Assembly: GCF_035953295.1 (NCBI RefSeq)
Contig: NZ_CP108370.1
Coordinates: forward strand, 7,859,001-7,923,000
Source of the DNA: Streptomyces sp. NBC_01335
GTDB lineage: Bacteria; Actinomycetota; Actinomycetes; Streptomycetales; Streptomycetaceae
Direction: 5' to 3'
DNA: 64,000 nucleotides
The notes under the pieces are model-generated. The model was not told where the DNA came from. It saw nothing but the letters and a program-made list of their open reading frames with translations, and did no database searches. Both the position numbers and the translations under genes were made by a program. This document shows positions 1-9,141 of this stretch, piece after piece; position 1 is the stretch's first letter, and each line of letters begins with the position of its first letter.

Positions 1-392
1 GGGCGGCCGCCGAGGCGCAGTCGGCCCAGGTGCTCACCCCGATCCTCACCCCGTCGACCGAAGGCATCGCCCTGGCCGAGGAGTTGCTCGGTCTGACCGC
101 ACAGATCGACCTCGGCGTCACGCGCGGGTTCCTGAACGAGTTCGTGCGCTACGTCCTGAGCGACCAGGTCGGCGACTGGCTGGGACTGAAGCGCGACTAC
201 GTGTCGGCGGCCCTGGTCCGCACCGCGTGGCCGGCGTACATCCTGTTCCGTGAGGGGCTGTCGCCCGTCATGCCCGGCAGCTTCTACGTGTTCGACCAGT
301 TCGTACGCGCCCTGGCCATGCTCTTCCTCAACAAGGGCACCTCCGGCAACACCACGCCCATCACGATCCCCACCGGGAACAGGCCGGGCTGA
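1..392 (+). CDS. Lcp/MpaB-type (DUF2236) oxygenase, C-terminal part
   Basis: This is the 3' end of a gene that begins before the window; the open frame runs from base 3, so about 129 residues are visible. The fragment is helical and contains conserved-looking blocks LTPILTPSTEG, TRGFLNEFVRY, QVGDWLGL, RTAWP and FREGLSP. From memory these match the C-terminal part of latex-clearing protein (Lcp), the heme rubber oxygenase of actinomycetes and a member of the wider DUF2236/MpaB family. The heme-binding core would lie upstream and cannot be seen. Lcp cleaves poly(cis-1,4-isoprene) into oligo-isoprenoids with aldehyde and ketone ends. The CoA-pathway genes downstream would suit such products, but that link is inferred. 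It could instead be another DUF2236 oxygenase. The gene is followed by a hairpin terminator. Confidence 0.6.
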   Translation, partial: AAAEAQSAQVLTPILTPSTEGIALAEELLGLTAQIDLGVTRGFLNEFVRYVLSDQVGDWLGLKRDYVSAALVRTAWPAYILFREGLSPVMPGSFYVFDQFVRALAMLFLNKGTSGNTTPITIPTGNRPG

Positions 393-410
393 GCCGCCGG
401 CCGCACCACG

Positions 411-443
411 CTGCCGGGGCCGCCGCGAGACCGGCCCCGGCAG
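411..443 (+). terminator. Hairpin terminator after the oxygenase gene
   Basis: A perfect 12-bp stem (411-422 with 432-443, CTGCCGGGGCCG) encloses a 9-nt loop, 19 bases after the stop codon. There is no T-run, which is usual in this GC-rich DNA. Confidence 0.7.
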
Positions 444-478
444 CGCGCACAGGCCCAGTGCGGCCCCGGCGCGCCCAC

Positions 479-529
479 AGGCCCGGCCGGCTCGCAGGCC
501 CGGCTGGTTCATGGGCCCGGCTGGTTCAC
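479..529. repeat. Three 17-bp tandem units over the 3' end of the TetR gene
   Basis: Units 479-495, 496-512 and 513-529 follow the pattern rGGCCCGGCyGGyTCry. The last unit contains the stop codon (complement of 526-528) of the leftward TetR gene. A fourth, more diverged unit may follow at 530-546. Confidence 0.7.
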
Positions 530-1725
530 AGGCCCAGGGCGCTCACGACCAGGGCGGTCACGGCCTCGCGGTGGCCGGGAGTGTCCTGCCAGCGGAACCG
601 CCGTCCGGCCTCCACCGCCACACCGAATCCCGCGTGCACCAGCACCCGTGCCTGGCGCGGGTCCAACTCCGGCCGGACCAGCCGCAACTGCTGCTCCCAG
701 ACGGCGATGTGCTCCCGCTGGGCGAGGACCAGGGGCCGCCGAAGGCCCGTCGGCAGCCCGGCGACTTCGGCCTCGGCGACGCTGTTGAGCTCGGTGTACT
801 CGAAGCTGTAGGCCACGTACGTCGCCGCCAGCGCCACGATGCCGTCGTACGGGCCGGCCACCTCGCGCAGACTCCGCTCCACGCCCTGGGCCAGCAGCCC
901 CGCCGCCTGGAGGCAGGCCGCCGCCAGGATGTCGATCTTGCCGGGGTAGTGGCGGTAGAGCGCCGACGGGGTCAGCCCCACCGCCTCCGCGATCTGCCCG
1001 TTCGTGACGCTGACGAACCCGTCCCGGGCGAACAGCGGAATGGCGGCCGCGAGGATCTGCGCGCGCCGGGTGCGCGGCACCGGCTGGGCGGGCAGCTCCA
1101 CCACGAGGTGGGCACCCTGTGGCCCCGCCGCCGGATCGCTCGCCGCGACCCGCAGGGCCGACGCCAACAGCAGTTGCTCGGCCCGGCGTTGGGCGATGGA
1201 GGTGTGATGCATCGTGATGGACCCGATCGCACCGAGAGCCGCCATGGCCCGCAGCCGCTCGTCGGGCCGCGGGTGCTCGCGCTGCACCGCCTCGTCCACC
1301 CGCTCGGCGAGGCGGTCGAACCTCGCCCCGAGACGCCGGCGGTCCTCGCGGCTGAGGTAGCGGGCCTCCCACCGGTACACGCCGCCCGACGCGCGATGGG
1401 CGACGGTGATCCGGGTGGCGGCTGCGAACACATCCGCCAACGCCGCCCCGGGCGGCACCGCGTCGAGTGCGGTGACGAGCCCGTCCACCATGACGTCGGC
1501 ACACTCCGCGAACAGCGCGTACTTGTTCGGGAAGTGCCGGTACAGGGCGGCCGCGGTGATGCCCACACCGGCGGCGACCTCCTCCATGGACGCCGCGTGG
1601 TAGCCGCGCTCGCTGAAGACCCGCCCGGCCGCCTCGACGATGAGTTGCCTGCGGTTGCGGGGCCGGGTGGCCCCGGTCGGATCGGTGGTCGCGGCCGAAC
1701 GGGCGGACGGGGAGGCGGAAGCCAT
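526..1725 (-). CDS. TetR-family regulator with two HTH domains
   Basis: The protein has 399 residues, about twice the usual TetR length of 190-230. It carries two complete TetR N-terminal DNA-binding modules. The first is near residues 27-72 (AAGRVFSERGYHAAS, then ITAAALYRHFPNK). The second is near 220-266 (RRAQILAAAIPLFARDGF, then LTPSALYRHYPGK). Each is followed by a helical stretch that would be a ligand-binding domain, so it reads as a head-to-tail fusion of two TetR proteins in one frame. Double TetR proteins of this size are known in actinobacteria, often near acyl-CoA genes. It lies leftward, downstream of the alcohol dehydrogenase gene and convergent with the oxygenase gene. The ligand is unknown. 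Confidence 0.9.
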   Translation of the reverse strand: MASASPSARSAATTDPTGATRPRNRRQLIVEAAGRVFSERGYHAASMEEVAAGVGITAAALYRHFPNKYALFAECADVMVDGLVTALDAVPPGAALADVFAAATRITVAHRASGGVYRWEARYLSREDRRRLGARFDRLAERVDEAVQREHPRPDERLRAMAALGAIGSITMHHTSIAQRRAEQLLLASALRVAASDPAAGPQGAHLVVELPAQPVPRTRRAQILAAAIPLFARDGFVSVTNGQIAEAVGLTPSALYRHYPGKIDILAAACLQAAGLLAQGVERSLREVAGPYDGIVALAATYVAYSFEYTELNSVAEAEVAGLPTGLRRPLVLAQREHIAVWEQQLRLVRPELDPRQARVLVHAGFGVAVEAGRRFRWQDTPGHREAVTALVVSALGL

Positions 1726-1848
1726 GCGGAGCAGTCAATCACACGCCGTCAGCGGGCCGGACCCCCCGAGGCGGTGTCCGCAGGAGGTGACTTCCGGATC
1801 ACTTCCCGCGCTGGTCCACGTTCCGCCGGCGGCATTCGGCACGGGCCG

Positions 1849-2940
1849 TCAGACGAAGGTGAGGACGGGCTTGACCACGCTGCCGTCCCGCATGGCGGCC
1901 ACCGCCGCCTCGATCTCCTCGAACGGGAACGTGGTGACCAGCCGGTCGATCGGGAAGAGACCCCGCCGGTACAGGCCGATCAGCTCGGGGACGAAACGTC
2001 CGGGGTCGGAATCGCCCTCGATCACCCCGTGGACGCGGACGCCCTTGGCGCGCAGGCCCATCACGTCGAACGTCACCTCGCCGCCGAGGCCGAGGAGGGC
2101 GAGTTCACCGCGCGGGCGCAGTGCGCCGACGGCCCGGCGGGCCATCTCCGGACGGCCGGTGGTCTCCACGACGTACTGAGCCCCGCCGCCGGTGAGTTCG
2201 CGCAACGCCGCCACCAGGCCGTCCCCGGGCGCCAGCGCCGCCGTCGCGCCGAGCTCCACCGCCAGGGCCCGCCGGGAGGCGACCGGGTCGACGGCCACCA
2301 CCGGATCGCAGCCCACGGCCACCGCCGCCATCAGCGCGCTCAGGCCGACCCCGCCCGCGCCCAGGACGACCAGCGAGGAGCCCGGTCCGGGACGCAGCCG
2401 GTTGAGCACGGTGCCGGCGCCCGTCTGGCCGCCGCACCCCAGAGGCGCGGCGACCTCGTCCGGCAGGCCGGCGGGAACCCTGACCATGCCGCGCTCGTGG
2501 ACGACGGCGTACGTCGCGAAGCTGGACTGGCCGAAGAAGCCCGCCCGGAGCGGTGCGCCGTCGAGGGAGAGCGGCGTTGTGCCGTCCTCGCGCCCGCCGG
2601 AGAAGTTCAGCGTCTGCGCGGCGTGGCAGTACGCCGGGTGGCCCGCCGCGCACTCCCCGCAGGCCCCGCAGCTGGCGAAGGTGAGGCAGACTCGGTCGCC
2701 CGGCGCGACGCCGCTGACCTCCGCGCCGACCGCCTCGACCAGCCCGGTGCCCTCGTGGCCGAAGACCATCGGGGTGAGCCGCCGGGGCCAGGTGTCCCGC
2801 ATCCCCAGGTCGGTGTGGCACACGCCCACCGCGGTCATCCGCACCAGCCCCTCACGCGGCCCGGGGTCACCGAGCTCCGCGTCCCGGACGGTGAACGGTG
2901 CGCCCGGAGCCGCCACGACCGCGGCCCGGACGCGCCTCAC
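1849..2940 (-). CDS. Zinc-dependent alcohol dehydrogenase (MDR family)
   Basis: This 363-residue medium-chain dehydrogenase should oxidise an alcohol to an aldehyde with NAD(P). Visible signatures are the catalytic-zinc cysteine in VGVCHTD, the zinc histidine in GHEGTG, the four structural-zinc cysteines in CGACGECAAGHPAYC, and the Rossmann loop VLGAGGVGLSA. The GTG start at 2940 overlaps the stop of the upstream DUF4334 gene as GTGA, so the two are translationally coupled. The longer upstream reading frame is only the shadow of that neighbour. It belongs to the benzyl/aryl-alcohol dehydrogenase-like branch rather than the short formaldehyde type, but the substrate cannot be read from sequence. 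Confidence 0.88.
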   Translation of the reverse strand: MRRVRAAVVAAPGAPFTVRDAELGDPGPREGLVRMTAVGVCHTDLGMRDTWPRRLTPMVFGHEGTGLVEAVGAEVSGVAPGDRVCLTFASCGACGECAAGHPAYCHAAQTLNFSGGREDGTTPLSLDGAPLRAGFFGQSSFATYAVVHERGMVRVPAGLPDEVAAPLGCGGQTGAGTVLNRLRPGPGSSLVVLGAGGVGLSALMAAVAVGCDPVVAVDPVASRRALAVELGATAALAPGDGLVAALRELTGGGAQYVVETTGRPEMARRAVGALRPRGELALLGLGGEVTFDVMGLRAKGVRVHGVIEGDSDPGRFVPELIGLYRRGLFPIDRLVTTFPFEEIEAAVAAMRDGSVVKPVLTFV

Positions 2941-3488
2941 GATCCCTCGGCGGTACGCGCGGAGCCGGCGTCGAGCGGGGCCTCGGCGTCGACCGGAGTG
3001 TCCGCGTCGAGCCGGACCTCGGGGGCGCGCTCCAGGAAGAAGTAGTAGAAGGGGCCCTCGGCCGGGACGCCCTTGGCGTTCATGATCCCCATCAGGGTGG
3101 TGTCGTCCACCCGCTTGAAGTGGTCGAAGACCGGCCGGCCGTCGTAGACCATGGTGGCCGTCGCCTCCCCCCGGAACTCGACGGTCCACAGACTGGCCTC
3201 GCCCTGGCCGAGTTCGAGGTTGGAGTACAGCGCGCCCGCCACGTTCCGGCAGACCAGCGGCTTCGCGTCGTGCGCGGAGACGAACGACTTGCCGTACCAG
3301 TCGGCCTTGGCCAGCATGCCGTCGAGGGGGTGGCCGGTGCGGAACTCGCCGCCCTTCCAGCCGCCGAGGATCTCCTCGGGGCGGACCGTGTCCAACGCCG
3401 CCCATACGGCGTCGAGTTCGATCGGTTCGACCAGGCCGTCCCGCTCCCGGAGTTCCTGGAAACGGGCGCGGGCTCCGTGCGCGTTCAT
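2937..3488 (-). CDS. GXWXG / DUF4334 domain protein
   Basis: The product is about 183 residues. An N-terminal GXWXG segment contains the motif LGGWKGGEF, and the rest, ending in AEGPFYYFFLE, matches DUF4334. Proteins of this architecture are common in actinobacteria beside alcohol dehydrogenases and acyl-CoA enzymes; I know of no defined reaction. The ATG at 3488 was chosen because GAGGA lies about 7 bases upstream; an in-frame ATG ten codons earlier lacks such a site. The gene overlaps the alcohol dehydrogenase by 4 bases and forms a two-gene operon with it. Confidence 0.85.
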   Translation of the reverse strand: MNAHGARARFQELRERDGLVEPIELDAVWAALDTVRPEEILGGWKGGEFRTGHPLDGMLAKADWYGKSFVSAHDAKPLVCRNVAGALYSNLELGQGEASLWTVEFRGEATATMVYDGRPVFDHFKRVDDTTLMGIMNAKGVPAEGPFYYFFLERAPEVRLDADTPVDAEAPLDAGSARTAEGS

Positions 3489-3523
3489 GCGGGTGTCCTC
3501 TCGTCGGTACCGGGCCATGTGGG

Positions 3524-3577
3524 TGTGGCCACGGAGGTATAGCCATCAGGTGTGGCCATGGAGGTGCAGCCATGGCG
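3524..3577. repeat. 27-bp tandem duplication upstream of the DUF4334 gene
   Basis: Units 3524-3550 and 3551-3577 share about 21 of 27 positions (TGTGGCCAyGGAGGTnnAGCCAT). They sit in the short gap between the TetR stop and the DUF4334 start, in the expected promoter or leader. Confidence 0.7.
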
Positions 3578-3595
3578 CGGGCGGGTGCCACCGGA

Positions 3596-4315
3596 TCATC
3601 TGGAAGAGCGCGGAGCGGGACCACCGGCGGAGGGGAGCCGGAGGGGAGTGCGCCGGAGGAACGGAGGCGCGGGGTCGCCGGTGACGGCCGCGGGGTGGCC
3701 CAGGGTGCCGAGGCAGAGCAGTACGTGGCGCTCGGCGACCTCCTCCGCGGTGAGCGGGCCGTCCTCGCGGAACCAGTTGGCGACCCCCTGGCACATGACG
3801 AGGACCGAACGCACCGCGTCGGCCGGGAACGGGGTGGTGAACACGCCCTTCGCCCGGCCCGCCTCGACCGTGTCCAGCAACATGTGCTCCAGGTAGTCGC
3901 GCAGGGCCACGTAGCGTGCCCTGTTCTCCGGCTCCAGGCTGCGTATCTCGGTGTCCAGGAAGGCCAGCCGCTGGCGGTGGGCCATGTAGAGCACGATCGA
4001 CTCCACCATGCCGCAGATGCGCGCCAGTGGATCGTCCCCGGCCTCCCCGGCGGCGGCCCGGCAGCGGTCCAGGACGTCCCTGATGGACGCCTCGAGGAGC
4101 GTGGCCAGCAGGGCCTGCTTGTTCGCGTAGTGGTAGTAGAGCGCGGGCACGGTGACGCCGACCCGGCCGGCGATGTCCCGGACCGAAGTCCCGTGGTATC
4201 CGTGCTCGTTGAAGGCTTCCATGGCGTGTCGCAGGATCGGGGGCAGTTCGAGCGGCCCGTAGGAGCGCCAGTGCTCCACCGGTGGCGTGGTGTCCTGGCT
4301 CGACTCGGTGTTCAA
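3596..4315 (-). CDS. TetR-family regulator
   Basis: The protein has 239 residues. The N-terminal TetR HTH lies near residues 28-72 (MEAFNEHGYHGTSVRDIAGRVG, then VPALYYHYANKQAL), followed by a helical ligand-binding domain typical of regulators of acyl-CoA metabolism. A GAGGAG site precedes the ATG. It is divergent from the CoA-transferase operon across a 263-bp gap that holds an imperfect palindrome, so self-control and repression of that operon are likely; an acyl-CoA inducer is inferred. The last 30 residues are low-complexity (Pro/Arg-rich) and may be dispensable. Confidence 0.88.
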   Translation of the reverse strand: MNTESSQDTTPPVEHWRSYGPLELPPILRHAMEAFNEHGYHGTSVRDIAGRVGVTVPALYYHYANKQALLATLLEASIRDVLDRCRAAAGEAGDDPLARICGMVESIVLYMAHRQRLAFLDTEIRSLEPENRARYVALRDYLEHMLLDTVEAGRAKGVFTTPFPADAVRSVLVMCQGVANWFREDGPLTAEEVAERHVLLCLGTLGHPAAVTGDPAPPFLRRTPLRLPSAGGPAPRSSR

Positions 4316-4510
4316 CGGCTCTCCTCACGTCGGGTGGCGATCGGCGACATCGTAGGGCCGTGGCGTCGAAACGGCTCCTCTCCGGTGCTTAGCGGTCGAT
4401 CAGGGAAACCCGGCGATCGTTGTCCGGCCTGCTCTCACTTCCCCGGTAGGGATCGGCAAAAACTTGTGCCGCGTGAGGAGTTGACCGACCGGCGTCACCC
4501 TTCTACGTTT

Positions 4511-4526
4511 TAGCGAACGCTCAGTA
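4511..4526. promoter_or_regulatory. Candidate TetR operator before the CoA-transferase operon
   Basis: TAGCGAACGCTCAGTA is an imperfect palindrome (10 of 16 positions symmetrical) centred on CGAACGCTCAG, the kind of core used by TetR regulators of fatty-acid genes. It lies about 55 bp upstream of the 4579 start and about 200 bp from the divergent TetR gene. Confidence 0.4.
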
Positions 4527-4578
4527 AGGTCCCGGCCGGGCGGCGAAGAGAACGCCGTTCCCGCCGAGAAAGGAACCC

Positions 4579-5733
4579 ATGAGCCCCCACTCCTCGGACC
4601 CGCCCAGCCGTTCCGCGACCGGCCCGCTGGACGGTGTGCGCGTGGTCGAACTGGCGGGGATCGGTCCCGGTCCGTTCGCCGCGATGCTCCTCGCCGACCT
4701 CGGCGCCGACGTGGTGCGCGTGGACCGCCCCGGCCCCTCGCCGCTCGGCGGCGATCCCGCCCACGACGTGACCAACCGCAACAAGCGCTCCGTCCTGATC
4801 GACCTCAAATCGCCCGAAGGTCCGGAGGCGGTACGGGCGTTGGCGGCACGCGCCGAAATCCTCGTGGAGGGGTACCGGCCCGGTGTCGCGGAGCGGCTCG
4901 GGGTCGGCCCCGAGGAGTGCATGGCCGCCAACCCCGCGCTGGTCTACGGCAGGATGACCGGCTGGGGCCAGCGAGGGCCCCTCGCGCCGAGGGCCGGACA
5001 CGACATCGGCTACATCGCCACCGCCGGCACCCTGTCCATGATCGGCGCACCGGACGGACCGCCGGTCCTCCCCGCCAACCTGCTCGGCGACTACGCGGGC
5101 GGCTCGCTCTATCTGGTCACCGGTGTCCTCGCCGCGCTGCTCACCGCCCGAGCCACCGGCCGTGGCCAGGTGGTGGACGCCGCGATCGTGGACGGGGCCG
5201 CACACCTCACCACCCTGTTCTGGGGGATGCTCGCCGAAGGCACCTGGCAGGACGCGCGGGGCCGTAACCTGCTCGACGGCAGCTGCCCCTTCTACGGCGT
5301 GTACGAGACCGCCGACGGCGGCTGGATGGCGGTCGGCGCGCTGGAACCGCAGTTCTACGCGGTGTTCGTCGCCCTGCTGGGCCTGGACGGCACGGCCCTC
5401 CCGGACCGTGCCGATCCGCACAACTGGCCTGCTCTGCGGGCCGAGTTCACCGCCCGGTTCGTGACCGCCACCCGCGAGGAGTGGTCGGCCGTGTTCGAAG
5501 GCACCGACGCCTGCGTCGCACCGGTCCTCTCGCTGCGCGAGGCGGCCCGCCACCCGCACCTCGCCGGACGGGGCACCTACACAGAGGCGTACGGCACCAC
5601 CCAGCCCGCTCCCGCCCCCCGCTTCTCCGACACCCCCGGCACCCTCCGGCTCCCGCCGGCCGTCCCCGGCGCGCACACCCCGGACGTGGCCCGCGACTGG
5701 TGCGTGCCCGAACTGCTGAAGGGCCACCGCTGA
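4579..5733 (+). CDS. CaiB/BaiF CoA-transferase, alpha-methylacyl-CoA racemase type
   Basis: The protein has 384 residues, the normal family length. The N-terminal fold (LDGVRVVELAGIGPGPFAAMLLADLGADVVRV) is that of family III CoA-transferases. His141 in RAGHDIGY and Asp171 in LLGDYAGG are 30 residues apart, the His/Asp acid-base pair of alpha-methylacyl-CoA racemases. I therefore favour racemisation of 2-methylacyl-CoA thioesters over CoA transfer. Such an enzyme lets 2R-methyl-branched chains from isoprenoids or branched fatty acids enter beta-oxidation. It is first in a rightward operon; its TGA overlaps the next ATG (TGATG). An AAAGGA ribosome site precedes the ATG. Confidence 0.85.
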   Translation: MSPHSSDPPSRSATGPLDGVRVVELAGIGPGPFAAMLLADLGADVVRVDRPGPSPLGGDPAHDVTNRNKRSVLIDLKSPEGPEAVRALAARAEILVEGYRPGVAERLGVGPEECMAANPALVYGRMTGWGQRGPLAPRAGHDIGYIATAGTLSMIGAPDGPPVLPANLLGDYAGGSLYLVTGVLAALLTARATGRGQVVDAAIVDGAAHLTTLFWGMLAEGTWQDARGRNLLDGSCPFYGVYETADGGWMAVGALEPQFYAVFVALLGLDGTALPDRADPHNWPALRAEFTARFVTATREEWSAVFEGTDACVAPVLSLREAARHPHLAGRGTYTEAYGTTQPAPAPRFSDTPGTLRLPPAVPGAHTPDVARDWCVPELLKGHR

Positions 5734-6592
5734 TGGAACTCTCCTCGCCCCTGGCGTGCGCGGGCGATCCGCGCGCCGCCGCCGACAGCGCCGCCTCCCT
5801 GGAGTCGGCGGGCCTCGACGCCGTCCGGGTGGCGGAAGCGTACGGCTTCGACTCCCCGACGATCATGGGATACCTCGCCGCGAAGACCGAGTGGATGCGG
5901 ATCGGCTCGGCCATCCTCAACGTCTACTCGCGCACCCCCGCACTGATCGCCCAGACCGCGGCCGGACTCGACGCCGCCAGCGGGGGGCGCGCCCTCCTCG
6001 GCGTCGGCGCCTCCGGCCCCCAGGTGGTCGAGGGCTGGCACGGCCGCCGCTACGGCCGCCCGCTGGGCCGCACCCGCGAGGTGATCGAACTGTCCCGGCG
6101 GATCTGGCGGCGCGAGGTGATCGAACACCGGGGCATCACCGAGCTGCCCCTGTCACCCGAGAAGGGCGGCACCCTCGGCAAGCCGCTGAAGCTGCTGAAC
6201 CACCCGGTGCGCGACACCATCCCGGTCTACCTCGCGGCGCTCGGCCCCGCCAGCGTCAAGATGGCCGCCGAGCTCGCCGACGGCTGGCTGCCGTTCCTCT
6301 GCGTCCCCGAGCGCGCCGCCGAGGTCTGGGGCCGGTCGCTGGCCGAAGGCGCCGCCGCGCGCGACCCCGCTCTCGGTCGTGGCGGGCGGCCTGCTGCCTC
6401 GCCGGCCGCGAGAAGGACGCGGAGGCCGCCGTACCGGCGCGGCTGCTGGAGCAGCTCTGCCTGGCCGGCCCCGAGGGGCACGTACGCGACCGGGTCGAGG
6501 CCTTCCGCGAGGCGGGCGTGACCATGCTCGACGTCACCCCCGTCGGCCCCGATCCCGCCCGGCTGATCGAGCACGTGAGGAGTTGGCTGTGA
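5733..6592 (+). pseudogene. LLM-class flavin/F420 oxidoreductase, disrupted
   Basis: The N-terminal part is normal for a luciferase-like F420-dependent enzyme: ELSSPLACAGDPRAA, SAILNVYSRTPALIAQTAA, GRALLGVGASGPQVVEGWHG, and IPVYLAALGPASVKMAAELADGW. In-frame homology stops near base 6362. The expected continuation TPLSVVAGGLL lies in the next frame (6364-6396), and the C-terminus LAGREKDAEAAVPARLLEQ onward lies in the third frame (from 6398 to 6592). Roughly 50-60 residues that normally lie between these two pieces are absent. Two indels, one of them a sizeable deletion, are needed to explain this. Translation from 5733 would give an aberrant C-terminus. The stop at 6590 overlaps the next start as GTGA, so the operon layout is intact. 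It may be genuine decay or an assembly error. Confidence 0.8.
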
Positions 6593-7737
6593 CACTCGAA
6601 CGCGACCTGTACGGACCCGACCACGAGGCGTTCCGCGAGACGGTGCGGACCTTCCTCGCCAAGGAGTCGGCGCCGCACCACGAACGCTGGGAGAAGGCCG
6701 GCGTCGTGGACCGCGAGGTATGGCGATCGGCGGGCCGCCAGGGCCTGCTGGGCATGGCCGTCCCCGAGGAGTACGGCGGCGGCGGGACCGACGACTTCCG
6801 CTACAGCGCCGTCCTCATCGAGGAGCTGGCCCGCGCAGGTGCCTCCGGACCGGCGCTGAGCCTCCACAACGACATCGTCGGGCCGTACCTGACGCGGCTC
6901 GCCGACGTGGAGCAGAGGCGCCGCTGGCTGCCCGGGTTCGTCTCCGGCGACCTCGTCACCGCCATCGCCATGACGGAACCCGGCGCCGGTTCCGACCTCC
7001 AGGGCATCCGCACCACCGCCACCGACCAGGGCGACCACTACCTGCTCAACGGAGCGAAGACCTTCATCTCCAACGGCATCCTCGCCGACCTCGTGATCGT
7101 CGTCGCCCGCACCACCCCGGAGGGCGGAAGCGGCGGTCAGAGCCTGCTCGTCGTGGAGCGCGGGGCGCCCGGCTTCGAACGCGGACGCAACCTCGACAAG
7201 ATCGGCCAGAAGGCCCAGGACACCGCCGAGTTGGTCTTCACCGACGTGCGTGTCCCCAAGGAGAACCTGCTGGGGGAGGAGAACCGGGCCTTCGCCCACA
7301 TCATGGACAACCTCGCCCAGGAGCGGCTGGCCATCGCGGTCGGCGCCGCCGCCGGGGCCGAGCAGGTCCTGGAGACGACCACGCGGTACGTCAAGGAGCG
7401 CGAAGCGTTCGGCAGGCCGCTGGCGAGGCTCCAGCACATCCGCTTCGAGATCGCCGAGATGGCCACCGAGGCGGCGGTCACCCGCACCTTCCTGGACCGC
7501 TGCGTCCTGGACCACAGCCAGGGCCGGCTCGACGCGGTGCACGCCTCGATGGCCAAGTGGTGGGCCACCGAGCTGCAGAAGCGGATCGTCGACCGCTGCC
7601 TTCAACTCCACGGAGGTTACGGCTACATGAGCGAGTTCCCGGTGGCCCGGGCGTTCCTCGACAGCCGCGTCCAGACCATCTACGGCGGCACCACCGAGAT
7701 CATGAAGGAGATCATCGGCCGCTCGCTGCTCGGCTGA
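6589..7737 (+). CDS. Acyl-CoA dehydrogenase
   Basis: This 382-residue FAD enzyme introduces the alpha-beta double bond into an acyl-CoA. Family marks are [62 protein letters not shown] and [14 protein letters not shown]. The glutamate found in the IYEGT motif of medium-chain enzymes is glycine here, as in many actinobacterial FadE proteins, so the catalytic base must sit elsewhere. The GTG at 6589 is preceded by GTGAGGAG and overlaps the stop of the LLM gene. The longer open frame upstream only shadows that gene. Confidence 0.92.
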   Translation: MTLERDLYGPDHEAFRETVRTFLAKESAPHHERWEKAGVVDREVWRSAGRQGLLGMAVPEEYGGGGTDDFRYSAVLIEELARAGASGPALSLHNDIVGPYLTRLADVEQRRRWLPGFVSGDLVTAIAMTEPGAGSDLQGIRTTATDQGDHYLLNGAKTFISNGILADLVIVVARTTPEGGSGGQSLLVVERGAPGFERGRNLDKIGQKAQDTAELVFTDVRVPKENLLGEENRAFAHIMDNLAQERLAIAVGAAAGAEQVLETTTRYVKEREAFGRPLARLQHIRFEIAEMATEAAVTRTFLDRCVLDHSQGRLDAVHASMAKWWATELQKRIVDRCLQLHGGYGYMSEFPVARAFLDSRVQTIYGGTTEIMKEIIGRSLLG

Positions 7738-7883
7738 GCACCGGCCGTCCCCCGGGCCATGCCCGCCCCTCCCGCCTCGCGACGCACCGGCCACCGCCTG
7801 CCGATCCGACGCGAACGGCCGGACACGGCCCAGCCCGTGCCGCGTACCGGACCACCCCCAGACCCGACACGGAAGGCACCAAG

Positions 7884-9098
7884 GTGACCACCGAAGCGTA
7901 CGTGTACGACGCCATCCGCACCCCGCGCGGTCGCGGCAAGGCCAACGGGGCCCTGCACGGCACCAAGCCGATCGACCTGGTCGTCGGCCTGATCCACGAG
8001 ACCCTCCGCCGCTTCCCCGGGCTCGACCCGGCGGCGATCGACGACATCGTGCTCGGCGTGGTCAGCCCGGTCGGCGACCAGGGCGCCGACATCGCCCGTA
8101 CCGCGGCCCTCCTCGCCGGCCTGCCGGAGACGGTGGCCGGCGTGCAGGAGAACCGCTTCTGCGCGTCCGGTCTGGAAGCCGTCAACATGGCTGCCATGAA
8201 GGTCCGTTCGGGGTGGGAGGACCTGGTGCTCGCGGGCGGCGTGGAGTCCATGTCGCGCGTCCCGATGGGCAGTGACGGCGGAGCCTGGGCGCTGGACCCG
8301 CGTACCAGCCACGACACCGGTTTCGTCCCGCAGGGCATCGGCGCCGACCTGATCGCCACCCTGGAGGGCTTCACCCGGCACGACGTGGACTCCTACGCGG
8401 CGCTGTCCCAGGAGCGGGCCGCCGCAGCGTGGAAGGACGGGCGCTTCGACCGCTCGGTCGTCCCCGTGCGGGACCGCAACGGGCTGCCCGTCCTCGACCG
8501 GGACGAGCACCTCCGGCCGGGCACCACCGCCGATTCGCTCGCCGCCCTCAAGCCCTCGTTCGCCACCGTCGGTGACCTCGGCGGCTTCGACGCGGTGGCG
8601 CTGCAGAAGTACCACCGGGTGGAGCGGATCGACCACGTCCACCACGCCGGAAACTCCTCCGGCATCGTCGACGGCGCCGCCCTGGTCGCCGTCGGCGGCA
8701 AGGAGGCGGGCGAGCGCCACGGCCTGACCCCCCGCGCCCGGATCGTCTCCGCGGCGGTGTCCGGAGCCGAGCCCACCATCATGCTGACCGGCCCCGCCCC
8801 CGCCTCCCGCAAGGCGCTCGCCAAGGCCGGACTGACCATCGAGGACATCGACCTGGTCGAGATCAACGAGGCGTTCGCCGCCGTCGTCCTGCGCTACGTC
8901 AAGGACATGGGGCTGAGCCTGGACAAGGTCAACGTCAACGGCGGAGCCATCGCCCTCGGCCACCCCCTCGGCGCCACCGGCGCGATGATCCTCGGCACCC
9001 TCGTGGACGAACTGGAGCGCCGCGACCTTCGGTACGGGCTGGCCACCCTGTGCGTCGGTGGAGGCATGGGCATCGCCACCGTCGTCGAACGCCTCTGA
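7884..9098 (+). CDS. Acetyl-CoA C-acyltransferase (thiolase, FadA-like)
   Basis: This 404-residue thiolase should cleave 3-ketoacyl-CoA to acetyl-CoA and a shortened acyl-CoA, the last step of beta-oxidation. The nucleophile is Cys93 in [12 protein letters not shown]. The NEAFAA block, [15 protein letters not shown] with the catalytic histidine, and LCVGGGMG with the second cysteine are all present. The GTG start at 7884 has GGAAGG eight bases upstream. A 146-bp gap separates it from the acyl-CoA dehydrogenase, so a secondary promoter is possible. It pairs with the FadB-like gene that follows after 43 bases. Confidence 0.93.
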   Translation: MTTEAYVYDAIRTPRGRGKANGALHGTKPIDLVVGLIHETLRRFPGLDPAAIDDIVLGVVSPVGDQGADIARTAALLAGLPETVAGVQENRFCASGLEAVNMAAMKVRSGWEDLVLAGGVESMSRVPMGSDGGAWALDPRTSHDTGFVPQGIGADLIATLEGFTRHDVDSYAALSQERAAAAWKDGRFDRSVVPVRDRNGLPVLDRDEHLRPGTTADSLAALKPSFATVGDLGGFDAVALQKYHRVERIDHVHHAGNSSGIVDGAALVAVGGKEAGERHGLTPRARIVSAAVSGAEPTIMLTGPAPASRKALAKAGLTIEDIDLVEINEAFAAVVLRYVKDMGLSLDKVNVNGGAIALGHPLGATGAMILGTLVDELERRDLRYGLATLCVGGGMGIATVVERL

Positions 9099-9141
9099 TC
9101 CGCCCGTTCCCCTGCCGCTCCCGCCTACGGAGAAGACACCC

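Noticed and set aside
250..3045. A 931-codon rightward open frame
   Set aside because: It covers the TetR and alcohol dehydrogenase genes in antisense and has shadow composition (Arg/Pro/Gly-rich).
6379..6588. Upstream extension of the acyl-CoA dehydrogenase frame
   Set aside because: It shadows the 3' part of the LLM gene; the GTG at 6589 has GTGAGGAG and starts the family homology.
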